From the NCBI GenBank assembly GCA_040002995.1, contig JBDUDK010000145.1:1-64000 (forward strand): DNA of 64,000 nt. The letters are read 5' to 3'. Below are positions 23,848-32,428 of this stretch, piece by piece (within the stretch, counting starts at the first letter, position 1; every line of letters starts with the position of its first letter). The notes beneath the pieces are model-generated. The model searched no databases, had not been told where the DNA came from, and was given only the letters and a program-made list of their open reading frames with translations. The stretch comes from JBDUDK01 sp040002995. GTDB lineage: Bacteria > Actinomycetota > Acidimicrobiia > Acidimicrobiales > Ilumatobacteraceae. The position numbers were made by a program, and so were the translations under genes.

Positions 23848-25247
23848 CCCGCCGAGCTCTGGATGCCCACGACGGCGCGCTCGGCGAACTCGGTCATGCA
23901 TCGGGCCCCCGCGTACGTGCACGCGCTACGGACGCCGGCCACGATTTGGTCGATGATGTCTTCGACGCCGGGACGATCAGGGTCGATGTACATCCGCGAC
24001 GAGCTGATGCCTTCTTCGAACAGTTCCTTGGCGGCCCGGGCGAAGGCCGATTCGTCGCGCGTGCGGTTCTTGACCGCTCGATGCGACGCCATGCCGAAGC
24101 TCTCCTTGTAGAGCCGACCGTCGCTGTCGCGCATCGCGTCGGCGGCGCTCTCGCAGGTGCCGGCCAACCACGTGCCGAACATGACGTTGGCGGCGCCCGC
24201 CGCGAGCGCGAGCGCGACGTCGCGTGGATAGCGCACCCCTCCATCGGCCCATACGTACTTGCCGAGCCGTCGGGCCTCGGCCGTGCATTCGAGAACCGCC
24301 GAAAACTGCGGACGCCCGACGCCGGTCATCATGCGAGTGGTGCACATCGCGCCTGGGCCGACACCGACCTTCACGATGTCGGCTCCCGCGGCGATGATGT
24401 CGGCCACACCCTGCGGCGTGACGACGTTGCCGGCGACGATCGGTGTGTCGGGCGCGAGCGCCCGGGCCGCCTTGATGGCGCGAAGGGTCTTGGTCTGATG
24501 GCCGTGGGCGGTATCGATCACCAGCACGTCGGCCCCCAACTCGAGGACCTTGGTGATCTTGCCCTCGACGTCGCCGTTGATGCCCACGGCGACACCCACC
24601 ATGAGGCGACCACTGCGATCGACGGCGGGCCGGTAAAGCGTGGCGCGCAACGCGCCCTTGCGCGTGATGGCCCCAACGAGCAGGCCGTCGGACACCACCG
24701 GCGCGAAGCTGAGACGCTCCTCGGAAAGACGATCGAAGATCGCCTCGAGCGACGAGTTCGCTTCCATGCAGACCATGTCGCGTCGCATGACGTGACGCAT
24801 CTGGGTGAAGCGGTCGTAGCCGGCGGCGTCGCGCTCGGTGAAGATGCCGGCGGGCGCGCCGTCGGTGTCGACGACCACGGCCGCGCCATGGGCGCGCTTA
24901 TGCAAGAGGAAGAGCGCGTCCTGCACGGTGTCGGTGGGAGCGACGGTCACTGGCGTGTCGTAGACGAGGTGGCGGCTCTTCACGTACTCGATGTTGTCGC
25001 GCACAATCTCGAGCGGAATGTCCTGGGGGAGCACCGTGAGCCCGCCGCGGCGGGCCGTCGTCTCGGCCATGCGTCGGCCCGCGACCGCCGTCATGTTCGA
25101 CACGACGATCGGGATCGACGTTCCGATGCCATCGGGCGTGGTGAGATCGACGTCGAGCCGCGAACCCACCTCGTTGAGGCTCGGGATCATGAAAACGTCG
25201 CTGTACGTGAGGTCGTGCGGGGGCTGGGCGTCGTGATTGAAGCGCAC
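23811..25247 (-). CDS. guaB1: GuaB1 family protein (GMP reductase of the IMP-dehydrogenase superfamily)
   Basis: A 478-residue IMPDH-fold protein of the actinobacterial GuaB1 group, which has been assigned GMP reductase activity (GMP to IMP, NADPH-dependent) rather than IMP dehydrogenase. A CBS pair occupies about residues 95-205. The catalytic loop is GPGAMCTTRMM with Cys302. The IMP site includes DGGVRYPRDVALALAAGA. It links guanine nucleotides to the IMP pool and so fits purine salvage. It is the last gene of the minus-strand transport-salvage operon, separated from deoA by 119 bases containing interleaved inverted repeats; the others are directly coupled. That spacing suggests separate control. 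GMP reductase versus IMPDH is from family knowledge. Confidence 0.88.
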   Translation of the reverse strand: MRFNHDAQPPHDLTYSDVFMIPSLNEVGSRLDVDLTTPDGIGTSIPIVVSNMTAVAGRRMAETTARRGGLTVLPQDIPLEIVRDNIEYVKSRHLVYDTPVTVAPTDTVQDALFLLHKRAHGAAVVVDTDGAPAGIFTERDAAGYDRFTQMRHVMRRDMVCMEANSSLEAIFDRLSEERLSFAPVVSDGLLVGAITRKGALRATLYRPAVDRSGRLMVGVAVGINGDVEGKITKVLELGADVLVIDTAHGHQTKTLRAIKAARALAPDTPIVAGNVVTPQGVADIIAAGADIVKVGVGPGAMCTTRMMTGVGRPQFSAVLECTAEARRLGKYVWADGGVRYPRDVALALAAGAANVMFGTWLAGTCESAADAMRDSDGRLYKESFGMASHRAVKNRTRDESAFARAAKELFEEGISSSRMYIDPDRPGVEDIIDQIVAGVRSACTYAGARCMTEFAERAVVGIQSSAGYDEGRPLGTNW

Positions 25248-25302
25248 GGTTGCGAAAGGCTACGCGCTTCACGCCGCCCTCGCCCCACCCGTCCCCATTT
25301 CC

Positions 25303-25364
25303 CCTCTGAGGGTAAATAGTGACGTTTTTCCGTTCCTTTCACCCTCAGAGGACGAAAAGGAACG
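25303..25364 (-). promoter_or_regulatory. Interleaved inverted repeats between deoA and guaB1
   Basis: Two perfect complementary pairs cross each other. CCTCTGAGGGT (25303-25313) pairs with ACCCTCAGAGG (25341-25351), 11 bp. CGTTCCTTT (25331-25339) pairs with AAAGGAACG (25356-25364), 9 bp. The order A-B-A'-B' allows either a pseudoknot or two mutually exclusive hairpins. It lies in the untranslated gap upstream of guaB1 on the transcribed strand. No T-run follows either stem, so a simple intrinsic terminator is not evident. It may be an attenuator, a protein-binding site or a terminator of actinobacterial type. Confidence 0.55.
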
Positions 25365-25366
25365 CT

Positions 25367-26641
25367 TCAGCGGATGCGGTCGAGGACCAGGTCGCGGGGT
25401 TCGGGGGGTTCGGGTCCGATCGTGAAGGCGTCGTCGAGCGCAGCCAGCGCCGGCGCGAAACGGTCGGCGTCGTCGGCGTAGAGCACGAGCAGCGCTTGAC
25501 CCTCCTCCACTGGGTCGCCGACAGTGGCCGACCAGCGCACGCCCGCGGCCGCCGCCACAGGGTCTTCCTTGCGGGCTCGCCCCGCACCGAGACGCCAGGC
25601 CGCGACGCCAACGGCCAGCGCGTCGAGCCGGGTGAGATATCCCGAGCGGGGCGCGTTCACGACCCGCTGCCCGGCGGCCGGCTCGGGAAGCTCGAACGAG
25701 CGCGGGCCTCCCTGGGCGGCGACCATGTCCCACCACACCGGCAAGGCCTCGCCCGCGGCCAGCTTGGCGGCGGGTTCGACGCCTTGGATGCCCGCGAGCT
25801 CGAGCATCTCGCGGGCTAGTGCGACCGTGACCGCGATGAGGTCGGCCGGCCCGACGCCGGACAGCACGTCGATCGCCTCCATCACCTCGATCGCGTTGCC
25901 GGCGGTACGCCCGAGCGGAGTGTCCATCGCGGTCAAAAGCGCCGCGGTGCGCACGCCGTGGGCCTGACCGATGCCGACCATTGTCTCGGCGAGCCGCCGC
26001 GCCGAATCGAGGTCCTTCATGAACGCGCCGGAGCCCACCTTCACGTCGAGCACGAGCGCTTCGGTGCCTTCGGCGATCTTCTTCGACATGATCGATGACG
26101 CGATGAGCGGGATCGACTCAACCGTGCCGGTGACGTCGCGCAGCGCGTAGAGCTTGCGGTCGGCCGGCGCGAGGCCCGCGCCCGCCGCGCAGATCACCGC
26201 GCCCACCGAGCGCAGCACCGCGCGCATCTCGTCGGGCTGCAACGCCGCCCGCCATCCCGCCAGCGACTCCATCTTGTCGAGCGTGCCGCCCGTGTGACCG
26301 AGGCCTCTGCCCGAGAGTTGGGGGACAGCGGCGCCGCATGCGGCCACGAGCGGGCAGAGCACGAGCGACACCTTGTCGCCCACGCCACCCGTCGAATGCT
26401 TGTCGACCGTCGGGCGTCCCAACCCACTGAGGTCGAGGCGATCGCCGCTGTCGATCATCGCCTTCGTCCACACACTCAGCTCGTCAGGTTCCATGCCCCT
26501 GAAGAAAATCGCCATGAGTAAGGCCGCCGCTTGTTCATCGGGGGTCCGGCCGGCGGTGTATTCCCGGTGGAACCATTGGATCTGTTCGTCGCTGAGCCGT
26601 CCGCCGTCGCGCTTGGTGAGGATGAGCTCGACTGCGTCCAT
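25367..26641 (-). CDS. deoA: Thymidine/pyrimidine-nucleoside phosphorylase
   Basis: A 424-residue homodimeric phosphorylase cleaving thymidine, deoxyuridine or uridine to base and pentose-1-phosphate. The phosphate/nucleoside signature KHSTGGVGDK is at 81-90, followed by SGRGLGHTGGTLDKMES. The helical alpha domain (1-65), the large alpha/beta domain and the C-terminal alpha/beta hammerhead domain (from about 345) are all present; length is close to the family norm. Its ATG overlaps the cdd stop, giving translational coupling in the uptake operon. Deoxyuridine from cytidine deamination is thus cleaved directly. Bases go to Upp, and pentose phosphate to the mutase and DeoC. Confidence 0.95.
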   Translation of the reverse strand: MDAVELILTKRDGGRLSDEQIQWFHREYTAGRTPDEQAAALLMAIFFRGMEPDELSVWTKAMIDSGDRLDLSGLGRPTVDKHSTGGVGDKVSLVLCPLVAACGAAVPQLSGRGLGHTGGTLDKMESLAGWRAALQPDEMRAVLRSVGAVICAAGAGLAPADRKLYALRDVTGTVESIPLIASSIMSKKIAEGTEALVLDVKVGSGAFMKDLDSARRLAETMVGIGQAHGVRTAALLTAMDTPLGRTAGNAIEVMEAIDVLSGVGPADLIAVTVALAREMLELAGIQGVEPAAKLAAGEALPVWWDMVAAQGGPRSFELPEPAAGQRVVNAPRSGYLTRLDALAVGVAAWRLGAGRARKEDPVAAAAGVRWSATVGDPVEEGQALLVLYADDADRFAPALAALDDAFTIGPEPPEPRDLVLDRIR

Positions 26642-27033
26642 CAGCCGGGGAGCTCGCGCGCGCTGAACGCGCCGGGCAGCAAGTCCTCCATCCGGCGCGG
26701 CCTACCGTCGCCGTCGACGAGAAGATCGGGGCCCCCGTTCTCCATCAAAAGCTGACGGCACCGTCCGCACGGCATGACCGGCTCGCCGTTGCCGACGCAG
26801 ACGACGGCCACCAGACGTCCTCCGCCCGTCGCGTGCAGCGCCGACACCAGCCCGCATTCCGCACACAGCGCGAGCCCGTAGGACGCGTTCTCGACGTTGC
26901 AGCCCGTGATCACCCGACCATCGTCGACCAGGCCCGCCGCGCCGACATGGAATTTCGAATATGGCGCATACGCGTTCTCGGCCACGGCGAGCGCGGCGGC
27001 GCGGAGCGCGTCCCAGTCGATCTTCACGCTCAC
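26641..27033 (-). CDS. cdd: Cytidine deaminase
   Basis: A 130-residue tetrameric-type cytidine deaminase converting (deoxy)cytidine to (deoxy)uridine. The zinc site is Cys57, Cys89 and Cys92 (LALCAEC; PCGRCRQ), with catalytic Glu59, and the nucleoside-binding segment is GCNVENASYG. Length is typical. The GTG start overlaps the permease stop (GTGA) and its stop overlaps the deoA start, so it is translated as part of the import operon. It funnels imported cytidine into the DeoA reaction. Confidence 0.95.
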   Translation of the reverse strand: MSVKIDWDALRAAALAVAENAYAPYSKFHVGAAGLVDDGRVITGCNVENASYGLALCAECGLVSALHATGGGRLVAVVCVGNGEPVMPCGRCRQLLMENGGPDLLVDGDGRPRRMEDLLPGAFSARELPG

Positions 27034-28325
27034 GTGGACTGACCCTTACGCCAAGGTTTGCCGTCCCACGCGGGGGGCCGCAGACGCTGCGACGCGAAGC
27101 CCAGCACCAGCAGGGTCACGGCGTACGGGGTGATGTAGACGAACTGCGTCGGCACCTTGTCGGTGACCGCGTAATACCAGCCGAACCAGGCCGCGATCAC
27201 CGCGCTCACGCCGGCGACGACCCATTTGCGCTGGATCGCGGACCACACGGCCGACGCGCCGATGAGGATGGCCACGAACAACACCAACCCGAGCACCGAC
27301 GCATCGGAACGGAGTTGGACCGCGAGTGCGAAGCCGAAGAGGCCCGCGCCGAGCGCGACGCCGGTCGGTCGCCAGTTGCCGAAGATGAGCGCGGCGAGGG
27401 CGATGAACCCTTGCCCGGCCACCTGACCTTCCTGGTAGCGGCCCGATGTCTCCAGCACGAGGTAGGCGCCGCCGAGGCCGGCCAACCCGCCCGAGATGAG
27501 CACGCCGATGTATCGGGTGAGGTAGACGTTGACCCCGAGCGAGTCGGATGCGGTGGGTTTTTCACCAACTGACCGCATCCGAAGACCGAACGCGGTGTAC
27601 CACAACACATACGCGCTGGCGGGCACGAGCAAGATCGCGATCACGGTGAGCCACGAGAGCTCGACGGTGAGACCCCGCAGAAGGCCGGCCAAGTCGGAGA
27701 CGAAGAACCAGCGATGGCGTTCGATCACGCCGAGCGCATCGGGCGTCTTCCATCCGAATAACTTCCCTCCACTCGTGAAGGGCATGGTGAACTTGCCGAG
27801 CGTTCCCTTGATCGCGGGTCCGAAGCTTTGCGACGCGCCTTCTTGACCGACGAAAAGCTTCGTGGCGAGGAAGCGGGTAAGACCTACCGCGATGATGTTG
27901 ATGGCGAAGCCCGACACGACATGGTCGACGCCGATGGTGACCGTGAGGAGCGCATGAAGCCCTCCCGCGAGGGCACCTCCCACGATGCCGCCGACGATCG
28001 CGGCCCACGGACCCCACTGCCAGCCCGCCCAACCTCCGAACCACGTTCCGAACGTCATCATGCCTTCGAGGCCGATGTTCACGATGCCCACACGCTCGGA
28101 GAACAAGCCCCCCAACCCGGCGAGGAGCAGCGGCACGGCGAGGCGTAATGCGGCGCCGAAGTTCCCCGACGACCCGAAATCGGGTGCGTTGGCGACATGG
28201 CCAACCAACGACATCACCATGATGACGGCGGCCGCCGCGATCAATGCCCGCGGCAACGGTGAGCGGCGCGGACGCGGAGGGGCGGACACCGGCTCGATTC
28301 CAGGGGCGGTCGTCGGTGCGGTCAT
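27030..28325 (-). CDS. Nucleoside ABC transporter permease, subunit 2
   Basis: A 431-residue inner-membrane permease of the BPD_transp_2 family with about ten hydrophobic segments; the characteristic loop ERVGIVNIGLEGMM is near residue 85. A Pro-rich cytoplasmic N-terminus precedes the first membrane segment (IAAAAVIMVMSLVGHV). An insert (about 165-215) contains soluble segments rather than a plain loop, somewhat longer than in NupQ-type permeases. It pairs with the permease encoded immediately upstream (overlap of 4 bases) and with the double ATPase and BMP lipoprotein. Specificity for nucleosides is inferred from cdd and deoA in the same transcript. Confidence 0.9.
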   Translation of the reverse strand: MTAPTTAPGIEPVSAPPRPRRSPLPRALIAAAAVIMVMSLVGHVANAPDFGSSGNFGAALRLAVPLLLAGLGGLFSERVGIVNIGLEGMMTFGTWFGGWAGWQWGPWAAIVGGIVGGALAGGLHALLTVTIGVDHVVSGFAINIIAVGLTRFLATKLFVGQEGASQSFGPAIKGTLGKFTMPFTSGGKLFGWKTPDALGVIERHRWFFVSDLAGLLRGLTVELSWLTVIAILLVPASAYVLWYTAFGLRMRSVGEKPTASDSLGVNVYLTRYIGVLISGGLAGLGGAYLVLETSGRYQEGQVAGQGFIALAALIFGNWRPTGVALGAGLFGFALAVQLRSDASVLGLVLFVAILIGASAVWSAIQRKWVVAGVSAVIAAWFGWYYAVTDKVPTQFVYITPYAVTLLVLGFASQRLRPPAWDGKPWRKGQST

Positions 28326-29434
28326 GCCGGCACCACCGCGGCAGGTGCGCTGGCCCTTTGCGACGCCTCTTTAGCCACCGCCACGAGTTGACGCCTCCGC
28401 ACTACCTCGTACGACACGACGACACCGACCACCATGGCGCCCTGCAGGATCTGCGAGATCTCCTGCGGGATGTTGTTCAGGCTCAGCACCTGGGTCGACA
28501 CCTCGAGAAACGACCACAGCAAGGCGGCGAGGCCGACACCTACGGGATGGTTGCGTCCGATGAGGGCGAGCGCGATGCCGGTGAACGCAAGGCCGGTCGG
28601 GAACGTGTCGGAATATTGGTGGTACTGGATGTCGCCGAGCAGCGGGGCGATGCCGATGAGACCGGCGAAGGCGCCGCTGATGAGCATGGTCTTGACCACC
28701 ATCGCCCGGGGACTCACACCCGACGACCGAGCCGCGAACGGGTTGATACCTGAGGCGCGCAGGTCGAAGCCGAAGCGGCTTCGGTAGACCAGGAGGTAAT
28801 AGATGGCCCCTGCCGCGATGGCTCCCACGAGGAAGCCGTTGAGGTACACGTTCTTGGGGAAGTGGTATCCGAAGAGCCGGATAAAACGGTTGAGCGGCGG
28901 GATCCACGCCGAGCGGGAGAGGGGCTTCGTCTGGGTGATCTGTGCGGCCTGGACTCTGAAGTAATTGGAGAGGAGGTAGGCCGATATGCCGGTCGCCACC
29001 GCGTTGAGCATGATCGTCGAGATCACCTCGTTGACACCGCGGGTCACCTTCAGGAGTGCGGGGATGGCGGCCCACGCCATGGCGACGGCGACGGCCACGA
29101 TCATGATGGCGGCGACGTGGAAAACGGCGGGGAGGGACATCTCCGCCCCTGCGGCCGCGGCAATCACGATCCCCAGGCGGTATTGACCATCGGCGCCGAT
29201 ATTGAACAGGCCCATCTTGAAGCCGAGCGCAACCGCGAGGCCGGCGATGTAATACGCGATCGAGCGATTGAGGATGGCCACGACGTTGCGGGCGGAATCG
29301 GACGACGTCCACATGAGGCGGAACGTCGTCGCCGGTGAGTTACCGCTCACCCACAGAGCGATCGAGGCCACGACAACGGTGAACACCAACGCGCTAGCCG
29401 GTGCCGCCAAACCCCAGAGAATTCGTCTCCGCAT
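28322..29434 (-). CDS. Nucleoside ABC transporter permease, subunit 1
   Basis: A 370-residue BPD_transp_2 family permease with about eight to ten membrane segments, opening MRRRILWGLAAPASALVFTV. The conserved loop GFKMGLFNIGADGQYRLG contacts the ATPase. The ATG at 29434 overlaps the ATPase stop by one base and is preferred over an upstream start that lies inside the ATPase gene. Together with the second permease it forms the heterodimeric channel of a RnsBACD/NupABC-like importer. Neighbouring salvage enzymes identify the cargo as nucleosides. Confidence 0.9.
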   Translation of the reverse strand: MRRRILWGLAAPASALVFTVVVASIALWVSGNSPATTFRLMWTSSDSARNVVAILNRSIAYYIAGLAVALGFKMGLFNIGADGQYRLGIVIAAAAGAEMSLPAVFHVAAIMIVAVAVAMAWAAIPALLKVTRGVNEVISTIMLNAVATGISAYLLSNYFRVQAAQITQTKPLSRSAWIPPLNRFIRLFGYHFPKNVYLNGFLVGAIAAGAIYYLLVYRSRFGFDLRASGINPFAARSSGVSPRAMVVKTMLISGAFAGLIGIAPLLGDIQYHQYSDTFPTGLAFTGIALALIGRNHPVGVGLAALLWSFLEVSTQVLSLNNIPQEISQILQGAMVVGVVVSYEVVRRRQLVAVAKEASQRASAPAAVVPA

Positions 29435-31002
29435 CACGCCGCTGTCCCGGCGCGGGCGCCTGTCATGTACGAGCCGAGGTCGGTGGGGGTCACCTTCGCC
29501 GGGTCGAGCCGGGCGACGATCTCGCCCCGCAAAATCACGAGGAGCGTGTCGGACAACCCGATCAGCTCTTCGAGGTCGGCCGACACGAGCAGAACCCCGA
29601 GGCCACGGCGGCGGGCTTCTTTGATGTGGTCCCACACGGCGGCCTGCGCACCGACATCAATGCCCCGTGTGGGATGAGCGGCGAGGAGCAGTTGCGGCTC
29701 CGCGAGCATCTCGCGGCCGACGATGAACTTCTGCTGGTTACCGCCTGAGAGCGCGTGCGCCTCGACGTCGATCGACGGCGTGCGTACGTCGTAGTCATGC
29801 ACGATCTGTGCTGTGCGTTTGCGGGCCCCCCTGCGGTCGATCCACGGTCCACGCACATTGGGCGACTGCGTCTGGTGTCCGAGGATCTCGTTCTCCCACA
29901 GCGGTTGGGTGAGAAGAAGACCGTCGTATTGGCGGTCTTCCGGGATGTAGCCGAGTCCTCGCTCGCGACGCGCACGCGTGCCTACATGCGTCATGTCGTG
30001 ACCATTGATCACGACGCTGCCTCCGGTGGTGGGGACGGTGCCGAGCACAACACCGATGAGCTCGGTCTGGCCGTTGCCCTCGACGCCCGCAATGCCTACG
30101 ACCTCGCCTCGACGGACCCGGATCGAGACTGATTCGAGCGCATTGCGGCCTGCTCCTGCCACGGTCACGTTCGCCAGATCCAGCTCCACCACGTCGGTCA
30201 CTGTCTTTTCGGACGTCGCGGGCGTCGGCAGTTCGCTGCCCACCATGAGCTCGGCGAGTTGACGAGCCGTGACGTCGGCGGGTTTCACCTGCGCAATCGT
30301 GCGCCCCGCCCGGATCACCGTGATCTCGTCGGCGACGGCCAGCACCTCGTCGAGCTTGTGGCTGATGAACAGCACGGTCACGCCTTCTCGGGTGAGCTCG
30401 CGCAGTGAGTCGAAGAGCTCGTCGACCTCCTGCGGTACGAGCACCGCCGTGGGCTCGTCGAGGATGAGGATCCGCGCGCCGCGGTACAGCACCTTCAGGA
30501 TCTCGACTCGCTGCCTTTGCCCGACGCCGAGGTCGGCGATGAGCGCGTCGGGATCGACGTCGAGTCCGTAGCGAGCGGAAAGCTCCTCGATGCGGGCCTT
30601 GCTCCTTCCGATATCGAGACGACCGGGCAAACCCAGGACCACGTTCTCCCAGACGGCGAGGTTGTCGGCCAGCATGAAGTGCTGGAAAACCATCCCGATG
30701 CCAGCCGCGATCGCGTCGCGCGGCGAGTTGAACGACCGCTGCGTCCCGTCGACGATGATCGTGCCCTCGTCGGGTTTGAGCGACCCGTAGAGGATCTTCA
30801 TGAGGGTGCTCTTGCCCGCGCCGTTTTCGCCCACGATGGCGTGGATGTGCCTCCGCCGGACGATGAGCTCGATGTCATCGTTAGCCACTACGCCCGGGAA
30901 GCGCTTCACGATGCCGCGCAACTCAATCGCTATGTCGTCGGCGTCGGACGCGGAAGGGCCGCTGGCCCTCTCGGAGCCAGCGGCCCTCTCGCTGTCGGTC
31001 AT
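29434..31002 (-). CDS. Nucleoside ABC transporter, double ATPase
   Basis: A 522-residue fused ATPase with two ABC domains, as in ribose/nucleoside importers. Domain 1: Walker A GENGAGKS (58-65), Walker B LILDEPTAVL. Domain 2: degenerate P-loop region (GVEGNGQTELIGV), signature LSGGNQQKF, typical of the RbsA/NupA arrangement in which the second site has lost the canonical Walker A lysine. It drives import through the two coupled permeases. It is separated from the BMP lipoprotein gene by 53 bases, the longest gap in the transport part of the operon, where differential expression of the binding protein could be set. Confidence 0.93.
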   Translation of the reverse strand: MTDSERAAGSERASGPSASDADDIAIELRGIVKRFPGVVANDDIELIVRRRHIHAIVGENGAGKSTLMKILYGSLKPDEGTIIVDGTQRSFNSPRDAIAAGIGMVFQHFMLADNLAVWENVVLGLPGRLDIGRSKARIEELSARYGLDVDPDALIADLGVGQRQRVEILKVLYRGARILILDEPTAVLVPQEVDELFDSLRELTREGVTVLFISHKLDEVLAVADEITVIRAGRTIAQVKPADVTARQLAELMVGSELPTPATSEKTVTDVVELDLANVTVAGAGRNALESVSIRVRRGEVVGIAGVEGNGQTELIGVVLGTVPTTGGSVVINGHDMTHVGTRARRERGLGYIPEDRQYDGLLLTQPLWENEILGHQTQSPNVRGPWIDRRGARKRTAQIVHDYDVRTPSIDVEAHALSGGNQQKFIVGREMLAEPQLLLAAHPTRGIDVGAQAAVWDHIKEARRRGLGVLLVSADLEELIGLSDTLLVILRGEIVARLDPAKVTPTDLGSYMTGARAGTAA

Positions 31003-31055
31003 GAGCCGCGGTTCTACTACGTGCGGCCGGCCCCTCGTTCAGGGGCGTTCGAGTA

Positions 31056-32243
31056 CTACGGCTTCGTCGGGACGGTGACCTTGCCCGAGATGATGTCGGC
31101 CTGGGCCGCGTCGATCTTGTCCTTGATGTCGTCGACGAATCCGCCGGACGTGGCGTAGCCGACTCCGTCGGCCTTCAGGTCGTAGATCTTGTGGTCAGCC
31201 GTGAACTTGCCCTGCACAAAGTCGCGGATGATCTCGTAGACCGCCACCTCGACGTGCTTCACCATCGAAGTAAGCACGTACTGCTGGAGGTCGGCGCCCA
31301 CGGTGTTGTACTGGTCGGAGTCGACACCAATGCCCCACACCTTCGTGCCCTTGGCCGAATACTCCTTGGCCGCCTGGAACATGCCCGTGCCCGACGCGCC
31401 AGCGGCGGCGTAGACGATGTCCTCACCGGCGCCGTACATGGCGTTGGCGATTTCCTTGCCCTTGGCGGCGTTGTTGAAGCCGGTGAAGTCGGGCGGCTGG
31501 GTGATGTACTTGATGTCGACAGTGATGGCCGGGTCGACCGACTTCACGCCGGCCACAAATCCCGCCTCGAACTTCTGGATGAGGCTGGTCTGCACGCCTC
31601 CGATGAACCCGACCTTCTTGGCCTTGGTCTTGAGAGCTGCGGCTACACCGACCAGATAGGAGCCCTGCTCCTCGGCGAACGTCATGTCGCGGACGTTGGT
31701 GGGTGTGACGTCATCGGCGGTGAACGCTTTGCCGTCGGGCCCTACGTACGCCGCAACATCGTCGACCAGTCCGAAACTTACGTCGGGATGATCTTGCGAC
31801 GCGTTGCTTATGGCTGGCTGCCACAGGAAGCCGACGCCGATCACGAGTTTGTTACCGCCGGCGACGATCGTCTCGAGGCGATCCTTGCGGTCGCTGCCGT
31901 CGGGCGCGGTCGGCGTCGACTCCGCGCCCACCACTCCGAAGTCAGCCTTGGCCTTGTCGATTCCGACGGCGGCGGCGTCGTTGAACGACTTGTCGCCCCG
32001 TCCGGTGATGTCGTAGAGCAGGCCGATTTTTTGACCCTTTTCAAAAGTTGGCGCGGTGGTGCCGGATGCGGGGGCGGTCGTTACTGCTGCCGCCGCCGTC
32101 GTTTGCGATGACGGAGCTGTCGTTTGAGCGGACGCGCCTGTGGTGTTCGTGGTCGTTTTGGTACTGCTGCCGCACGCTGCCGACACCATGCTGAAACCGG
32201 TGAGGACGGCGACGGCGGCGTACATGCGTCGATTGCGGCGCAT
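31056..32243 (-). CDS. BMP-family nucleoside-binding lipoprotein (PnrA/BmpA-like)
   Basis: A 395-residue exported lipoprotein: the signal peptide ends in the lipobox VSAAC (Cys24), followed by a Thr/Ser/Ala-rich linker (about 25-65) and a periplasmic-binding-protein fold of the BMP family (IGLLYDITGRGDKSFNDAA; GFIGGVQTSLIQKFEAGF). BMP proteins bind purine and other nucleosides and deliver them to BPD_transp_2 permeases. It is the first gene of the operon running to guaB1. The ATG at 32243 follows a Shine-Dalgarno GGGAG with a 5-base spacer, and that site can be masked by an upstream arm, as described separately. Confidence 0.92.
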   Translation of the reverse strand: MRRNRRMYAAVAVLTGFSMVSAACGSSTKTTTNTTGASAQTTAPSSQTTAAAAVTTAPASGTTAPTFEKGQKIGLLYDITGRGDKSFNDAAAVGIDKAKADFGVVGAESTPTAPDGSDRKDRLETIVAGGNKLVIGVGFLWQPAISNASQDHPDVSFGLVDDVAAYVGPDGKAFTADDVTPTNVRDMTFAEEQGSYLVGVAAALKTKAKKVGFIGGVQTSLIQKFEAGFVAGVKSVDPAITVDIKYITQPPDFTGFNNAAKGKEIANAMYGAGEDIVYAAAGASGTGMFQAAKEYSAKGTKVWGIGVDSDQYNTVGADLQQYVLTSMVKHVEVAVYEIIRDFVQGKFTADHKIYDLKADGVGYATSGGFVDDIKDKIDAAQADIISGKVTVPTKP

Positions 32244-32248
32244 CTACT

Positions 32249-32289
32249 CTCCCTTCGTCGTTGGATCGTCCCTTCGCCAGCGAAGGGAG
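32249..32289 (-). promoter_or_regulatory. Alternative stems over the BMP ribosome-binding site
   Basis: On the minus strand CTCCCTTCG (32289-32281) can pair with CGAAGGGAG (32257-32249), which contains the Shine-Dalgarno of the BMP gene. The same arm can instead pair with GCGAAGGGA (32277-32269), forming a compact 9-bp stem that leaves the Shine-Dalgarno free. The two pairings exclude each other, the layout of a translational switch. It may also be an operator with CCCTTCG half-sites. The remaining gap to 32428 holds the promoters of both divergent genes; none was assigned with confidence. Confidence 0.45.
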
Positions 32290-32428
32290 CGCGACGACCC
32301 TAGGTGCGTGCGGCGGAAAGGAGCAAGAAACGGCCGTGGGAGCAACGTAAACGTCATGGCGCCGTTACCTACAGGCATTCGGCATGCCCCGGAAACACCT
32401 GTGACCTCGCCCTAGGCTCGCCGTTCGC

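Noticed and set aside
27030..32243. A purine riboswitch for the nucleoside importer operon
   Set aside because: The conserved three-way-junction core of purine riboswitches is not seen in the 185-base gap upstream.
32269..32288. Intrinsic terminator upstream of the BMP gene
   Set aside because: The 9-bp stem has a 2-base loop and no T-run and lies between divergent starts, so termination there makes no sense; regulation is more likely.
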